Positions 53,921-60,898 of a stretch of DNA of 64,000 bases are shown here, in pieces. Below the pieces are notes generated by a model. That model had not been told where the DNA came from, searched no databases, and saw only the letters and a program-made list of their open reading frames with translations. This stretch comes from Aneurinibacillus sp. Ricciae_BoGa-3 (GTDB lineage: Bacteria; Bacillota; Bacilli; Aneurinibacillales; Aneurinibacillaceae), in the NCBI RefSeq assembly GCF_028421645.1, contig NZ_CP116887.1, forward strand, positions 1,924,001-1,988,000. The letters are read 5' to 3'. The number at the start of each line of letters is the position of its first letter. The first letter of the stretch is position 1. The translations under genes and the position numbers were made by a program.

Positions 53921-54971
53921 AGGGTTTAATCCAAAGAGTGGAGGTATCGGCTTCAAGTGGTCTTTTTCGTCGGAGAAGACTTGAGCTGGTACCTTTTCTG
54001 TTGTACCATGCACGCTACTGTTGGCTGTGCGTTCTAACCAATCTCTGCATTCTTGATTAAAGCTTGCTAAATCCCTGTATGTACGATGATGGGCGAAATG
54101 ATTCTTCGCATATTTGATGACAGCCTCAATTCGACCTTTACTTTCCGGATCATACGCACGACAGAGACGGATTTGGAATCCCATGGCTTGCCGATATTTT
54201 TCAAACTCTGCTGTGTATAAAATATCCCCTGCATTTTCGCTTACCACCAACACTCGATCTTGGTCGTAGACCAACTCCGTTGGTATCCCACCTAAATATT
54301 CGAAAGCATGATTGTGCATTTCAATGGCTTTGGCTGTAGTAATGGGTTGATTAGTCCATTCTACATATTTGTACCGGGAGTGGGAAAGGACTAAACCAAA
54401 TCCATAAAGTTTAGTAATTTCACCCTGTTCATTCCTAACTTTCTTTTCTCCAAAATCTACTTGAGCTTGCCCTCCCATAGGAGGATCTTCTACCGCTTGG
54501 TATTGCCTTGGAATTGTGGTCTTGGCAATACTGTATTTCCTTCGTAATTGCTGAACCCAATTCCTAATGGATCTTGGTTTCCCGTTATAACTTGTATATC
54601 TTTCCCTTAACCAATCATGCACTTGGGAACTAGACAAATCAGGATACTTTTGCAGCCACTCTAGCATGATTCCTTCATACTCTGAATACTTACTAACCCT
54701 CTTTTGGTATTTCATTTCTACCACTTCTTCTGGTTTAAGTACCCAATATTTCCGTACTGTTTTAATGTTAATTCCTAGCCTTCTAGCTATTTGTGACTTA
54801 TTAAAGCCCAGCTCTTTGTATTGCTGTATCTTGTTGTACATAGACCACCCCAACATACTTTTTATTCTCCCCCCTGTTGATAGAATGACTACGTCATTGT
54901 ACCAACAGAGGGAGAAGGATACTATCCCTTTTTATTTGCCATCTACTGTCCCTTTTACTTTACCATTCACA
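53918..54971 (-). mobile_element. IS21-family insertion sequence remnant
   Basis: The intact left terminus lies at 54971 on the minus strand, starting TGTGAATGGTAAAG. Two copies of an A(A/T)AAGGGA(C/T)AGTA-type repeat 25 bp apart follow (plus-strand starts 54919 and 54944), typical of IS21 ends. istA follows. Its 3' part, istB and the other terminus are missing where the element meets tnsB. Confidence 0.8.
53925..54856 (-). pseudogene. istA: IS21-family transposase IstA, C-terminally truncated
   Basis: The HTH of IstA is at the N-terminus (MYNKIQQYKELGFNKSQIARRLGINIKTVRKY). The integrase core is visible with Asp in GQAQVDFGEKKV, Asp in VYDQDRVLV and Glu in KGRIEAVIKYAKNHFAHH. The family resemblance stops near KPIPPLFG; the open frame then runs antisense through tnsB to 53729, which is not IstA sequence. 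Normal members are ~400-500 residues, so the end is lost. ATG 54856 or 54841 could be the start. Confidence 0.85.
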
Positions 54972-55030
54972 ATACTGCTGTATTTCTTGTACAATGTGGA
55001 ATTGGACTCGCATAATATATCATATGGGGT

Positions 55031-55071
55031 GGGTAAGTTAGCGCCACCTCCTTACTCAAGCTAACTTACCC
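55031..55071. repeat. Perfect 12-bp inverted repeat
   Basis: GGGTAAGTTAGC and GCTAACTTACCC are separated by 17 bp, without a T-run. It is not an obvious terminator and could be the end of a lost mobile element. Confidence 0.6.
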
Positions 55072-55079
55072 TGATTGTA

Positions 55080-55108
55080 ACTCGCATCTATGTGCGAGTT
55101 TTTCTTTT
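55080..55108 (+). terminator. Rho-independent terminator without an intact upstream gene
   Basis: ACTCGCA-...-TGCGAGT followed by TTTTTCTTTT. The gene it once served is not visible. Confidence 0.7.
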
Positions 55109-55233
55109 GTACAAACGTATAAGCATAATATGTACATAAGACAGGTCAAGTGCTAGGCTATTTTCCTTGTCAGCGAATGACGCCCTTTGAATTTAATTCG
55201 AGAATGGGAGCGTCCGCTAATCGCGCTTATGTA

Positions 55234-55267
55234 AAAATCCGATCTAAGAGTACTGAGATCGGATTTT
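55234..55267. terminator. Terminator of the small minus-strand gene
   Basis: AAAATCCGATCT and AGATCGGATTTT form a perfect 12-bp stem with T-runs on both strands, just behind the 55274-55435 gene. Confidence 0.8.
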
Positions 55268-55273
55268 ATTAGA

Positions 55274-55435
55274 TTATGAACTGCTACTATCACCTTTACC
55301 CTTTAGTGCATGCGGCGGAGCAAACGCTGGGGATACAGCTGTTGGCGCATAATACCAGCATCTTTCCATGTGATACACGTATTTCTCATAGTGATATTTA
55401 GATTTTGCTATATGATGCATATATCTTTCGTCCAT
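55274..55435 (-). CDS. Tyr/His-rich 53-residue protein (possibly spore-associated)
   Basis: ATG 55435 has TAGGAGGATG at the right distance and the gene ends at a strong terminator, so translation is likely. The N-terminal half is rich in Tyr, His and Lys (MDERYMHHIAKSKYHYEKY, then YHMERCWYY). A Pro/Ala hinge (PTAVSPAFAPPHAL) and a Lys/Ser tail follow. The composition recalls small spore-coat proteins, but no family is recognised. Confidence 0.55.
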   Translation of the reverse strand: MDERYMHHIAKSKYHYEKYVYHMERCWYYAPTAVSPAFAPPHALKGKGDSSSS

Positions 55436-56111
55436 GTTCATCCTCCTATTTATCTAACGATTTAGTACAGTCTACATTATGGGAATTAGCTTAGATAAGT
55501 CTTAGGTATTAACCTAATTTGCAAAGTAAAGCTAACCTGAAAAATAAATCATGTACATTCGATTATGCAAGTGCCTATTACGTTCAGTAACCTCAGTATG
55601 CTTTTTAAAAAATTACTTATGGCGAGCATAAAATAAACAGTTTTAAGCATCTTAGCAATGCGGGTAGGTACGGAATTTCATAGCAAATAGCAAAAAGGCT
55701 TCAACTCTCCCGAAACCTTTTTTTCTACTCATTAAAATCGCCTCCCTTAAATCAAATCAGTAACGCAACGTAATAACAAAGTTATGTAGACATGTGTTAT
55801 GGACATTTGCCTATTATCCGAGACGTCCAATAATAACAAAAACTAAAGCAGCTCACCTGAACATTAGATGGGTTGCTTTGCTGTGTCTGATACTCTTTTT
55901 CCTGTCTTTTTTGTTGTCGTTAGATTGGTAATTTGAATCAGTAACAATAGTCCATTAGCGTTCATATTTTGTCGAGGAGAGTATTCAAATTATTTGGTGG
56001 ATACATCCGTTACGCAGTTGTTTTTCTGATTCTCTTCGTTCTGTCCGTTTTACCGTTTTGTGGTTATACTGCCGGCACAACTTATTAATTTAATAAACGG
56101 AGGTTGTAAAA
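55436..56111. other. Gap upstream of the RiPP-like precursor
   Basis: About 675 bp of AT-rich DNA with two terminator-like hairpins: AAAAAGG/CCTTTTTTT near 55691-55722, and an AAAGCA.../...TGCTTT stem near 55843-55880. No gene is recognised on either strand. The region just before 56112 supplies the ribosome site CGGAGGTTG. Confidence 0.5.
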
Positions 56112-56327
56112 ATGGATGATTTCAAAAAAGAACTCCAAGGGTTAAATGTTGCCGGGTTCCAGGCGGGCGATATGATTCCTGTCAGCACTCAAGGCCAGTA
56201 CTATGATGCGGCTCGACAATGTGGTCATTGTTTTCACCGTTGTTTTAATTGCTTCCATTGTCATCATTGTTTCCGTTGTTTTCACCATTGTTTTCATCAT
56301 TGCGGTCATTGTGCCCGTTGTTTCTAG
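56112..56327 (+). CDS. Heterocycloanthracin/sonorensin-like RiPP precursor with Cys/His/Phe core
   Basis: 71 residues. The leader MDDFKKELQGLNVAGFQAGD and MIPVSTQ.. matches the leader style of the heterocycloanthracin/sonorensin bacteriocin family. The core, from residue 37, is CGHCFHRCFNCFHC and so on: 11 Cys in 35 residues, about 10 His and 8 Phe, mostly as C-x-x-C or C-F-H-H-C. It holds no Ser or Thr. Known family cores are azole-modified by a YcaO-type enzyme, and none is encoded in this window. CGGAGG precedes ATG and a perfect terminator follows. Metal binding by the Cys/His array is an alternative role. Confidence 0.7.
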   Translation: MDDFKKELQGLNVAGFQAGDMIPVSTQGQYYDAARQCGHCFHRCFNCFHCHHCFRCFHHCFHHCGHCARCF

Positions 56328-56374
56328 TTTTCTAGGGTGAAGAGCCCCTACGCCGATAATCGTCAACTGTAAAC

Positions 56375-56408
56375 AAGGCAGTTCTCAAATCGTTAGAGAA
56401 CTGCCTTA
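56375..56408 (+). terminator. Rho-independent terminator
   Basis: AAGGCAGTTCTC and GAGAACTGCCTT form a perfect 12-bp stem behind the precursor gene, with T-rich sequence after it. Confidence 0.8.
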
Positions 56409-56530
56409 CTTTTGAATCCCGAAAACTTGGTCTCTATTTAATTTAGATTTCAAGTCTGAATTATAGCTAGTCATTCAGTTTAAATTAAAGATTCATCACC
56501 ACTTTTTGTGGAGAGTTAAAGGAAACATGA

Positions 56531-56598
56531 AAACACCCGCGAGTTCCTGGCAAGAATGTTAGTGCTACCAAAACATTCCAAGGAGGAATCGCGGGTGT
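56531..56598 (+). promoter_or_regulatory. Inverted repeat sequestering the transposase start
   Basis: ACACCCGCGA (about 56532) is perfectly complementary to TCGCGGGTGT (about 56589-56598), which contains the GTG start at 56595. Long transcripts from outside would fold over the start, a known way for elements to block impinging translation. Confidence 0.5.
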
Positions 56599-57849
56599 CT
56601 CAAATGCTTTCCATACCCTTAGAATTGCCAGAATTTCAGATTGTTAATCAGTGGTCAGAAAAGGAAGCACATTTTGCTTTGGTCAGAAAACAATGTGGCA
56701 TCGAAAGATGCCCAGCTTGTGGTTTTTGTTCTTTGGGAATCCACGATCGCCGAACAAGAAAGGTAAGAGACCTTGCGGTCCTAAAGAAGCCTTTATTTTT
56801 ACTGGTTGAAATCGTGCGTTTTCGCTGTCAAAACTGTGAAGAGGTATTTTCTCAATCCTTTGATTCCATAAAAGCTAACCAACATTTTACGAAACGTTAT
56901 CAGGAATACCTTTTTGAACAGTGCCAAGGAACAACGATACAAAAAGTATGCAAACAACAGAAAGTCCCTTACTCTACGCTTGAACGAATTTATTACGCAA
57001 TAGCTAAAGAAAAGATGGCCAAACAACGAAAAGAGTTACAAATCCAGGCTGCATTAAAGGAAGAGGTTACCGTTATAGGTATTGATGAAATTGCTGTCCG
57101 TAAAGGACATGTGTATGAAACAGTTTTAGTTCACCTTGTTCACGGTGGTGTCATTGGAATGAACCGCGATCGTTCCTTCGATTCTGTAACTCAGCTCCTT
57201 TGCCATCATGCTATTTTATCAAAGGCTAGCATTCAGACAATCGTTGTTGATATGTGGGAGCCGTTCCATAAAGCATTACGCATGATATTTCCAGCGGCTA
57301 CTATCGTTATCGATAAATATCATGTTGTACAGAAGGTAACACAAGCACTTGATCAAGTCCGTAAGGAACTTCAAAGCAGCACCAAAAAAGCAAAGAATCC
57401 GCTAAAGAGTCATCGATTTCTCCTTTTAAGAAGCTGGGAGAAGTTAAAAGAGACATCATCACAAACTTGATAATATGCTAGATGCTTCCCCACTGCTAGC
57501 TCAAGCCTATTTCTTAAAGGAATCATTTCGTAATATCTATAAAGCTTCTTCCTATGAAGAAGCAAGCAAACTGTTGTTAAGGTGGTTAACAGAGGCTGAA
57601 AATAGCGGTTTATCGTCTTTTAGAAAAGTCGCAAAGACAATTCGTCGTTGGCAAAATGAAATTCTAGGTTACTTTAATGTTTTCATCACGAATGCCCGCA
57701 CTGAAGGCACAAATCATAAGATCAAAAACATTAAACGAAGGGCGTACGGATATCGAAACTTATCTCGTTTTCGTCTTCGTGTGATGTTAGAATGTACTGG
57801 ATTAGAACGTGCAACACCACTCATAGAGTGGATCCATAAAATAAGCTAA
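56595..57849 (+). pseudogene. ISL3-family transposase, one-base frameshift
   Basis: GTG 56595 (AGGAGG 8 bp upstream) starts MSQMLSIPLELPEFQIVNQW. A zinc-finger-like Cys set follows (CGIERCPACGFC, RCQNCEEVF). The DDE domain has VIGIDEIAVRKGH, VVDMWEPFHKA and VIDKYHVVQK. The frame breaks near 57455: the run of four A after GTT ends the first frame at SSQT-stop, while deleting one A restores EKLKRHHHKLDNMLDASPLL. This continues to the conserved NARTEGTNHKIKNIKRRAYGYRN at the end. It is probably inactive unless programmed slippage occurs. Confidence 0.85.
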
Positions 57850-57850
57850 A

Positions 57851-57962
57851 GACGGACAAGGGATGACCCTGATGTTCCTGAATAAGCCTCAAACCAACCT
57901 GGTATAGAAAACTTATCAGTTAGAGATACTTATTACTGGACAAGGGATGATCCTGGTGTGAT
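57851..57962 (+). repeat. Direct repeat inside the ISL3 3' region
   Basis: GGACAAGGGATGACCCTGATGT (from about 57855) recurs with two changes at about 57939, between the transposase stop and the right inverted repeat. Confidence 0.55.
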
Positions 57963-58089
57963 AGAGTAACCTCTACCGATACTGGTGATCATCTTTTTTG
58001 ATGCTAACATAGTTTACCGGTGCCTCGCGGCACCACAAAAAATGGTGAAGAGACAAATTAAAAAACGTAAAATTTAAACTGAATCATAA

Positions 58090-58116
58090 ACTTCTGGGGA
58101 ATATCATCATATTATA
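58090..58116 (+). promoter_or_regulatory. Possible sigma-K promoter of the first GerPF-like gene
   Basis: AC at 58090-58091, a 16-bp spacer, then CATATTATA (58108-58116), matching the sigma-K pattern AC/CATAnnnTA. It lies directly outside the IS end and about 35 bp before the start codon, fitting mother-cell expression. Confidence 0.45.
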
Positions 58117-58149
58117 CATTATTAAATCTGGTTACAAAGGGTGATGTCT

Positions 58150-58371
58150 ATGTCTTCATTCATTGGAGGTATAAATATAGGAACGATGGATAACGGTTCA
58201 TCAATTATTACGAAAAAATCTATTCTTGTTTCTCCCAAAGCCACTTCAACTTCTAATTCGGGTTCCGGTTTCGGTAATACGGCTAATTTTATGAGAAACT
58301 TTAATGCTGTTAGTTCAACAAATACTAAACGCCCCCATATTGCTGATCAAAATATTGCAGAGGTAGTGTAA
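58150..58371 (+). CDS. GerPF/GerPA-like spore germination protein, copy 1
   Basis: A 73-residue protein. The GerP hallmarks are the N-terminal hydrophobic SFIGGINIGTMDNGS, a central ILVSPKATSTSNSGSGFGNTANF and the C-terminal SSTNTKRPHIADQN (compare STNTVDPDVADQ). GerP proteins help germinants pass the spore coat. AAAGGGTG supports ATG 58150; the upstream GTG/ATG at 58141/58144 are alternatives. It forms a tandem pair with the next gene. Confidence 0.75.
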   Translation: MSSFIGGINIGTMDNGSSIITKKSILVSPKATSTSNSGSGFGNTANFMRNFNAVSSTNTKRPHIADQNIAEVV

Positions 58372-58421
58372 TAAAATTTAAGAAGTAAGATAACGCAATA
58401 ACGTTATTAGGGGTGATGTCT

Positions 58422-58643
58422 ATGTCTTTATTCGTTGGATTTCTAAATATATTAACCATGGACCACGGTTCATTCATAATATTGGAAGAATCCTTTATTA
58501 TTTCTCCCAAAAGTAGTTCAAGAACAAATTCGGGTTCAGGTTCCGGTAATACGGCTAATTTTATGGAAAACTTTAATGCTGTTAGTTCAACAAATACTGT
58601 CGAGCCCCATACTGCAGATCAAAATATTGCAAGCATAGTGTAA
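58422..58643 (+). CDS. GerPF/GerPA-like spore germination protein, copy 2
   Basis: 73 residues, 50 bp behind copy 1 and clearly paralogous: the same SSRTNSGSGSGNTANFMENFNAVSSTNTVEPHTADQNIA ending (given here in shortened sense: NSGSGSGNTANF and STNTVEPHTADQ). Copy 2 has the more canonical VEPHTADQ motif. The upstream sequence GGGGTGATGTCT is repeated before both genes, so the duplication included the ribosome site. Confidence 0.75.
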   Translation: MSLFVGFLNILTMDHGSFIILEESFIISPKSSSRTNSGSGSGNTANFMENFNAVSSTNTVEPHTADQNIASIV

Positions 58644-58693
58644 CAAAATTAAGAAGTGGAAGATAACGTCCGATAACATTCAGAATGTAAAGT

Positions 58694-58726
58694 AAAGAAA
58701 GCCCACCGGAAGGTGGGCTTTCTTTA
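58694..58726. terminator. Bidirectional terminator
   Basis: AAAGCCCACC-GGAA-GGTGGGCTTT flanked by A-rich and T-rich runs, between convergent gerPF-like and yjcZ-like genes. Confidence 0.85.
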
Positions 58727-58743
58727 TCTCCTAGTTATCGCAA

Positions 58744-58836
58744 TTAATTTTCACATGCACAGGCAATAATAACTAAGAGGATAAACAGAACCAGAATGAA
58801 CGCAATCCCACTTTCTTCACAACCAAAGAATCCCAT
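58744..58836 (-). CDS. YjcZ-like small sporulation membrane protein, copy 1
   Basis: 30 residues: MGFFGCEESGIAFILVLFILLVIIACACEN in two parts, namely a short polar head (MGFFGCEESG) and one transmembrane helix ending I-I-A-C-A-C. The LVLFILLVII core is the hallmark of YjcZ-type sporulation proteins. GGAGGAGG precedes ATG 58836. It is too short for usual gene finders. The Cys pair at the C-terminus is unusual. Confidence 0.75.
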   Translation of the reverse strand: MGFFGCEESGIAFILVLFILLVIIACACEN

Positions 58837-58960
58837 AATATTACCTCCTCCAAAGAGATGTAATTTATCCTATGTAGACAAAACGGGACGAGATTGGACG
58901 AATACTTGTACTTTGTAAAATTGGTGAGAAACCTACAAATGGACCGTACCAATAAAACAA

Positions 58961-58983
58961 AAAAACCTCTAAAAAGAGGTTTT
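58961..58983. terminator. Hairpin with T-run
   Basis: AAAACCTCT-AAAA-AGAGGTTTT, a short bidirectional terminator upstream of the YjcZ-like gene. The gene it serves is not clear. Confidence 0.6.
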
Positions 58984-59112
58984 GGGTGGGAGGTGAGTTT
59001 TTTTTGGGGAGATTCTGGTTCTCTTTATCCTGCTTGTAGGATAATAACAAGCTATGTAGAAGGTGTAAACGAGTGTTAAGGCACTCCCCCATTTTTACAG
59101 TAATGTGAACTA

Positions 59113-59146
59113 AAGCAAGCCCACCAATGAGGCAGGCTTTTGCATG
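59113..59146 (-). terminator. Probable terminator of the 59150-59553 gene
   Basis: On the minus strand AAGCCTGCC and GGTGGGCTT form an imperfect stem, followed by GCTTTAG. Confidence 0.5.
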
Positions 59147-59149
59147 GCA

Positions 59150-59553
59150 TTACTTGCATGGTTCCTTGAACGTCCTACGTATGAGAGTGCAACGGCGGAC
59201 ACCTCGTCGAATCAGTTTTCTAGCCCGTTGTACGGTAATAGGTACTAATACTGCATCGTCCCTAGCACAGCTTTCAACCTCAAATATAGAGAATGCTTTG
59301 TCGCCATCGATAAAGATACATTTAAATTCAACTTTTGTACATGGCGTGGCAGTAGGTTTCGTACTACTAATTTGGCACCACTTCATGCCACCAGCAAGAA
59401 GTCGAGCAGCTTGGGCATTTGTGAGTCGAATGATAACGTCCTGGTCAATTTCAATGCCTGTGGTTTTTGCCTCGATCTCGGCTAGAAGAAAAAATATCCA
59501 TTTACTCTGAAGATACATCTGGAACCAATTTCCATTGTACTTGGTGAAGCCAT
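59150..59553 (-). CDS. Unknown Cys-containing protein, apparently frameshifted near its start
   Basis: The best ribosome site (AGGAGGTGATG) precedes ATG 59553, whose frame reads MASPSTMEIGSRCIFRVNG and then stops at TAG 59484-59482 after a six-A run (59489-59494 on the plus strand). Adding one base to that run joins it to the long frame: LLAEIEAKTTGIEIDQDVIIRL, AQAARLLAGGMKWCQISSTKP, VEFKCIFIDGDKAFSIFEVE, then RRGVRRCTLIRRTFKEPCK. Without the shift, ATG 59518 would give 122 residues. Two similar K/R-x-G-x-x-x-C segments suggest an internal repeat. The family is not recognised; a coat-type protein is only a guess. Confidence 0.5.
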
Positions 59554-59608
59554 TTTCATCACCTCCTGCTAGTCTATGAGGACGGGCTCGAAAGTGGCAT
59601 AGATACAT

Positions 59609-59917
59609 GTTTGGTTTTCATTGCAATTTTTGTCTTATAAAGTCCATAAAAAAGAAATATATGGGCTATCAATTTGCATCATGCTGAATACTTTGAAAGT
59701 ACCGGTTCATCTGTCAGATTCGTTTGGTGAGCAAAAGGTTAGCTAAGAGAATGACCTTTCCTGTAGGAGGGAGCTTTTCGGAGATAGCATCTGTCAGATT
59801 TACTTGGTAAGTAAAAGGCCGCTCAAGCTGAGCGACCTTTTCTTTAGGAGGGAGAGGGAGTAACTAAGGTTTTTAGAGACAGCATCTGTGAGATTTACAC
59901 ATTGTCAGTGATACATA
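59609..59917. other. Gap holding repeat units, no gene
   Basis: About 310 bp. The repeats described at 59703-59890 fill most of it. No supported coding frame is seen. Confidence 0.5.
59703..59890. repeat. Tandem degenerate ~90-bp units with terminator hairpins
   Basis: The motif CATCTGTCAGATT starts units near 59707 and 59788, and a third partial (CATCTGTGAGATTTAC) is near 59883. Each unit runs through AAAAGG(CCGCTCA)...CCTTTTCTTTAGGAGGGAG, a hairpin with T-run. Related sequence recurs at 62272-62350. Confidence 0.65.
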
Positions 59918-59995
59918 TTAGTTTTCGCAACCTTCAGTAATAATCACGAGCAGAACGAAAATAACAAGAACGAAGCGAATGCTTGTAAAGAACAT
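59918..59995 (-). CDS. YjcZ-like small membrane protein, copy 2
   Basis: 25 residues: MFFTSIRFVLVIFVLLVII followed by TEGCEN. A single transmembrane helix with the LVIFVLLVII pattern and an acidic Cys-containing tail like that of the 58744 gene. GGGAGGTGA lies 5 bp before ATG 59995. Probably expressed in sporulation; no biochemical role is known. Confidence 0.65.
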   Translation of the reverse strand: MFFTSIRFVLVIFVLLVIITEGCEN

Positions 59996-60194
59996 ACTAT
60001 CACCTCCCATGAACAATGGAGTGAACTACACTTCAGCGATGAGAGAAAAATAGAAAGTATTGGATTTCGAAAAATGGAGCGAATGGTTTCTGCTATTCAA
60101 AATGTAGTTTCCATATATACTATGAATGCCTTTTATGTTTGTTGTGGACGAGTGCTCAGCAGATTCATTTTTGGATTTATATCCGATAACATAG

Positions 60195-60266
60195 TTAAAG
60201 CACGATAGCGAGTAAGGTGAAGAGCACGAGGATAATAAATTCGCTATTTTTAATACCGGAAGTCAT
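60195..60266 (-). CDS. YjcZ-like small membrane protein, copy 3
   Basis: 23 residues: MTSGIKNSEFIILVLFTLLAIVL. A polar head followed by one transmembrane helix, matching the S-G-x-x-x-x-E-F-x-L-I-x-V-L-F-x-L-L pattern of the family. GAGAGGA lies 6 bp before ATG 60266. It sits just downstream of the SpoVIF-like gene on the same strand. Confidence 0.65.
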   Translation of the reverse strand: MTSGIKNSEFIILVLFTLLAIVL

Positions 60267-60293
60267 GAAATTGTCCTCTCTTTTACTCAGTAA

Positions 60294-60581
60294 TTAAACG
60301 GTGTACTGTGTTGTTCGAAAATTATTTATTTCCCATTTTCTTCTTAATCTGATCCACTGGTCCATCGTAATGCCACTTTGTAAAAGTTTAGATATCAACG
60401 AAAGCGATCCGCCATTAGAAAAACCTTTAAATTGCTGAACGTATTTGTTAAGTTCAGCATCAGAAAAAGTTATTCCATTCACTTTTCCGGCAGCTTTTAT
60501 TGCCTTCTTTATTGCTTTTTCGTCGTTCAATTTGTCGAGTGGAATCTCCTTAACAATTTTAATAATTGTATTTATATCCAT
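60294..60581 (-). CDS. Possible stage VI sporulation protein F-like protein
   Basis: 95 residues, all-helical and Lys-rich: MDINTIIKIVKEIPLDKLND, then EKAIKKAIKAAGKVNG, then FSDAELNKYVQQFK. The pattern of an Asp-Glu-x-x-(I/V)-(K/R) helix followed by a (F/V)-S-D-x-E-x-x-x-(Y/I)-V helix resembles SpoVIF (YjcC), but the last 40 residues do not. AAAGGAG precedes ATG 60581. Its promoter region is duplicated at 62165. The assignment is tentative. Confidence 0.4.
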   Translation of the reverse strand: MDINTIIKIVKEIPLDKLNDEKAIKKAIKAAGKVNGITFSDAELNKYVQQFKGFSNGGSLSLISKLLQSGITMDQWIRLRRKWEINNFRTTQYTV

Positions 60582-60601
60582 TTGTCGAATATCTCCTTTT
60601 G

Positions 60602-60710
60602 TGTAAGATACTGCATTTTATTGTTAATTATTTTGTTATGAAACGAGTTTATTGCGTATATTCTGTATAAAAGTTAAACACAGTAGGTCATTTAGTAAAG
60701 CAAATGACCG
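60602..60710 (-). repeat. Duplicated intergenic regulatory unit, copy 1
   Basis: From TGTAAGATAC to the hairpin GGTCATTT/AAATGACC (60686-60709), this stretch matches 62165-62305 over about 105 bp, including TTTATTGTTAATTATTTTG and AGTTAAACACA(G/A)TAGGT. It forms the upstream region of the SpoVIF-like gene. Confidence 0.75.
60686..60709. other. Hairpin in the divergent promoter region
   Basis: GGTCATTT and AAATGACC form a perfect 8-bp stem, conserved in altered form (AAAAGGCCG/CGGCCTTTT) in the copy at 62277-62305. Confidence 0.5.
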
Positions 60711-60898
60711 TTCACACGATAAAACTAATTTTTTTATTATTCAATCCAGGAAATGATTGACATGCAATAACGATAGGTGTAAATTACACATATGGATTAT
60801 TATTCCGCCTATTTTTATTCGTTAAATTAACAAATAATTGAATAACGAAGTCTATCATGGCATTGGGATTTTTATTTACTTTAAGGAGGAATTTACAA

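Larger units (their letters stand above)
54972..55273. other. Gap with hairpins, no gene recognised
   Basis: Contains the 12-bp inverted repeat at 55031-55071, a terminator-like hairpin ACTCGCA/TGCGAGT with TTTTTCTTTT (55080-55108), and the bidirectional hairpin at 55234-55267. No coding frame with support is seen. Confidence 0.5.
56473..58084 (+). mobile_element. ISL3-family insertion sequence (transposase frameshifted)
   Basis: It is bounded by a perfect 14-bp inverted repeat: ATTCAGTTTAAATT at 56473-56486 and its complement at 58071-58084. A second, imperfect pair lies inside (CACCACTTTTTGTGG near 56498 and CCACAAAAAATGGTG near 58033). The element is about 1.6 kb with one transposase gene. 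The exact ends and target duplication are not settled. Confidence 0.7.

Noticed and set aside
53729..53925. C-terminal 65 residues of IstA
   Set aside because: This part of the open frame is the antisense of tnsB and does not resemble IstA.
55031..55071. Integron attC site
   Set aside because: GTTAGC/GCTAAC arms look attC-like, but the palindrome is too perfect and simple, and no integrase or cassette structure is present.
56142..56366. Thr/Met-rich protein on the minus strand opposite the RiPP precursor
   Set aside because: It is the complement of the Cys/His-codon repeats, lacks a ribosome site and resembles no family.
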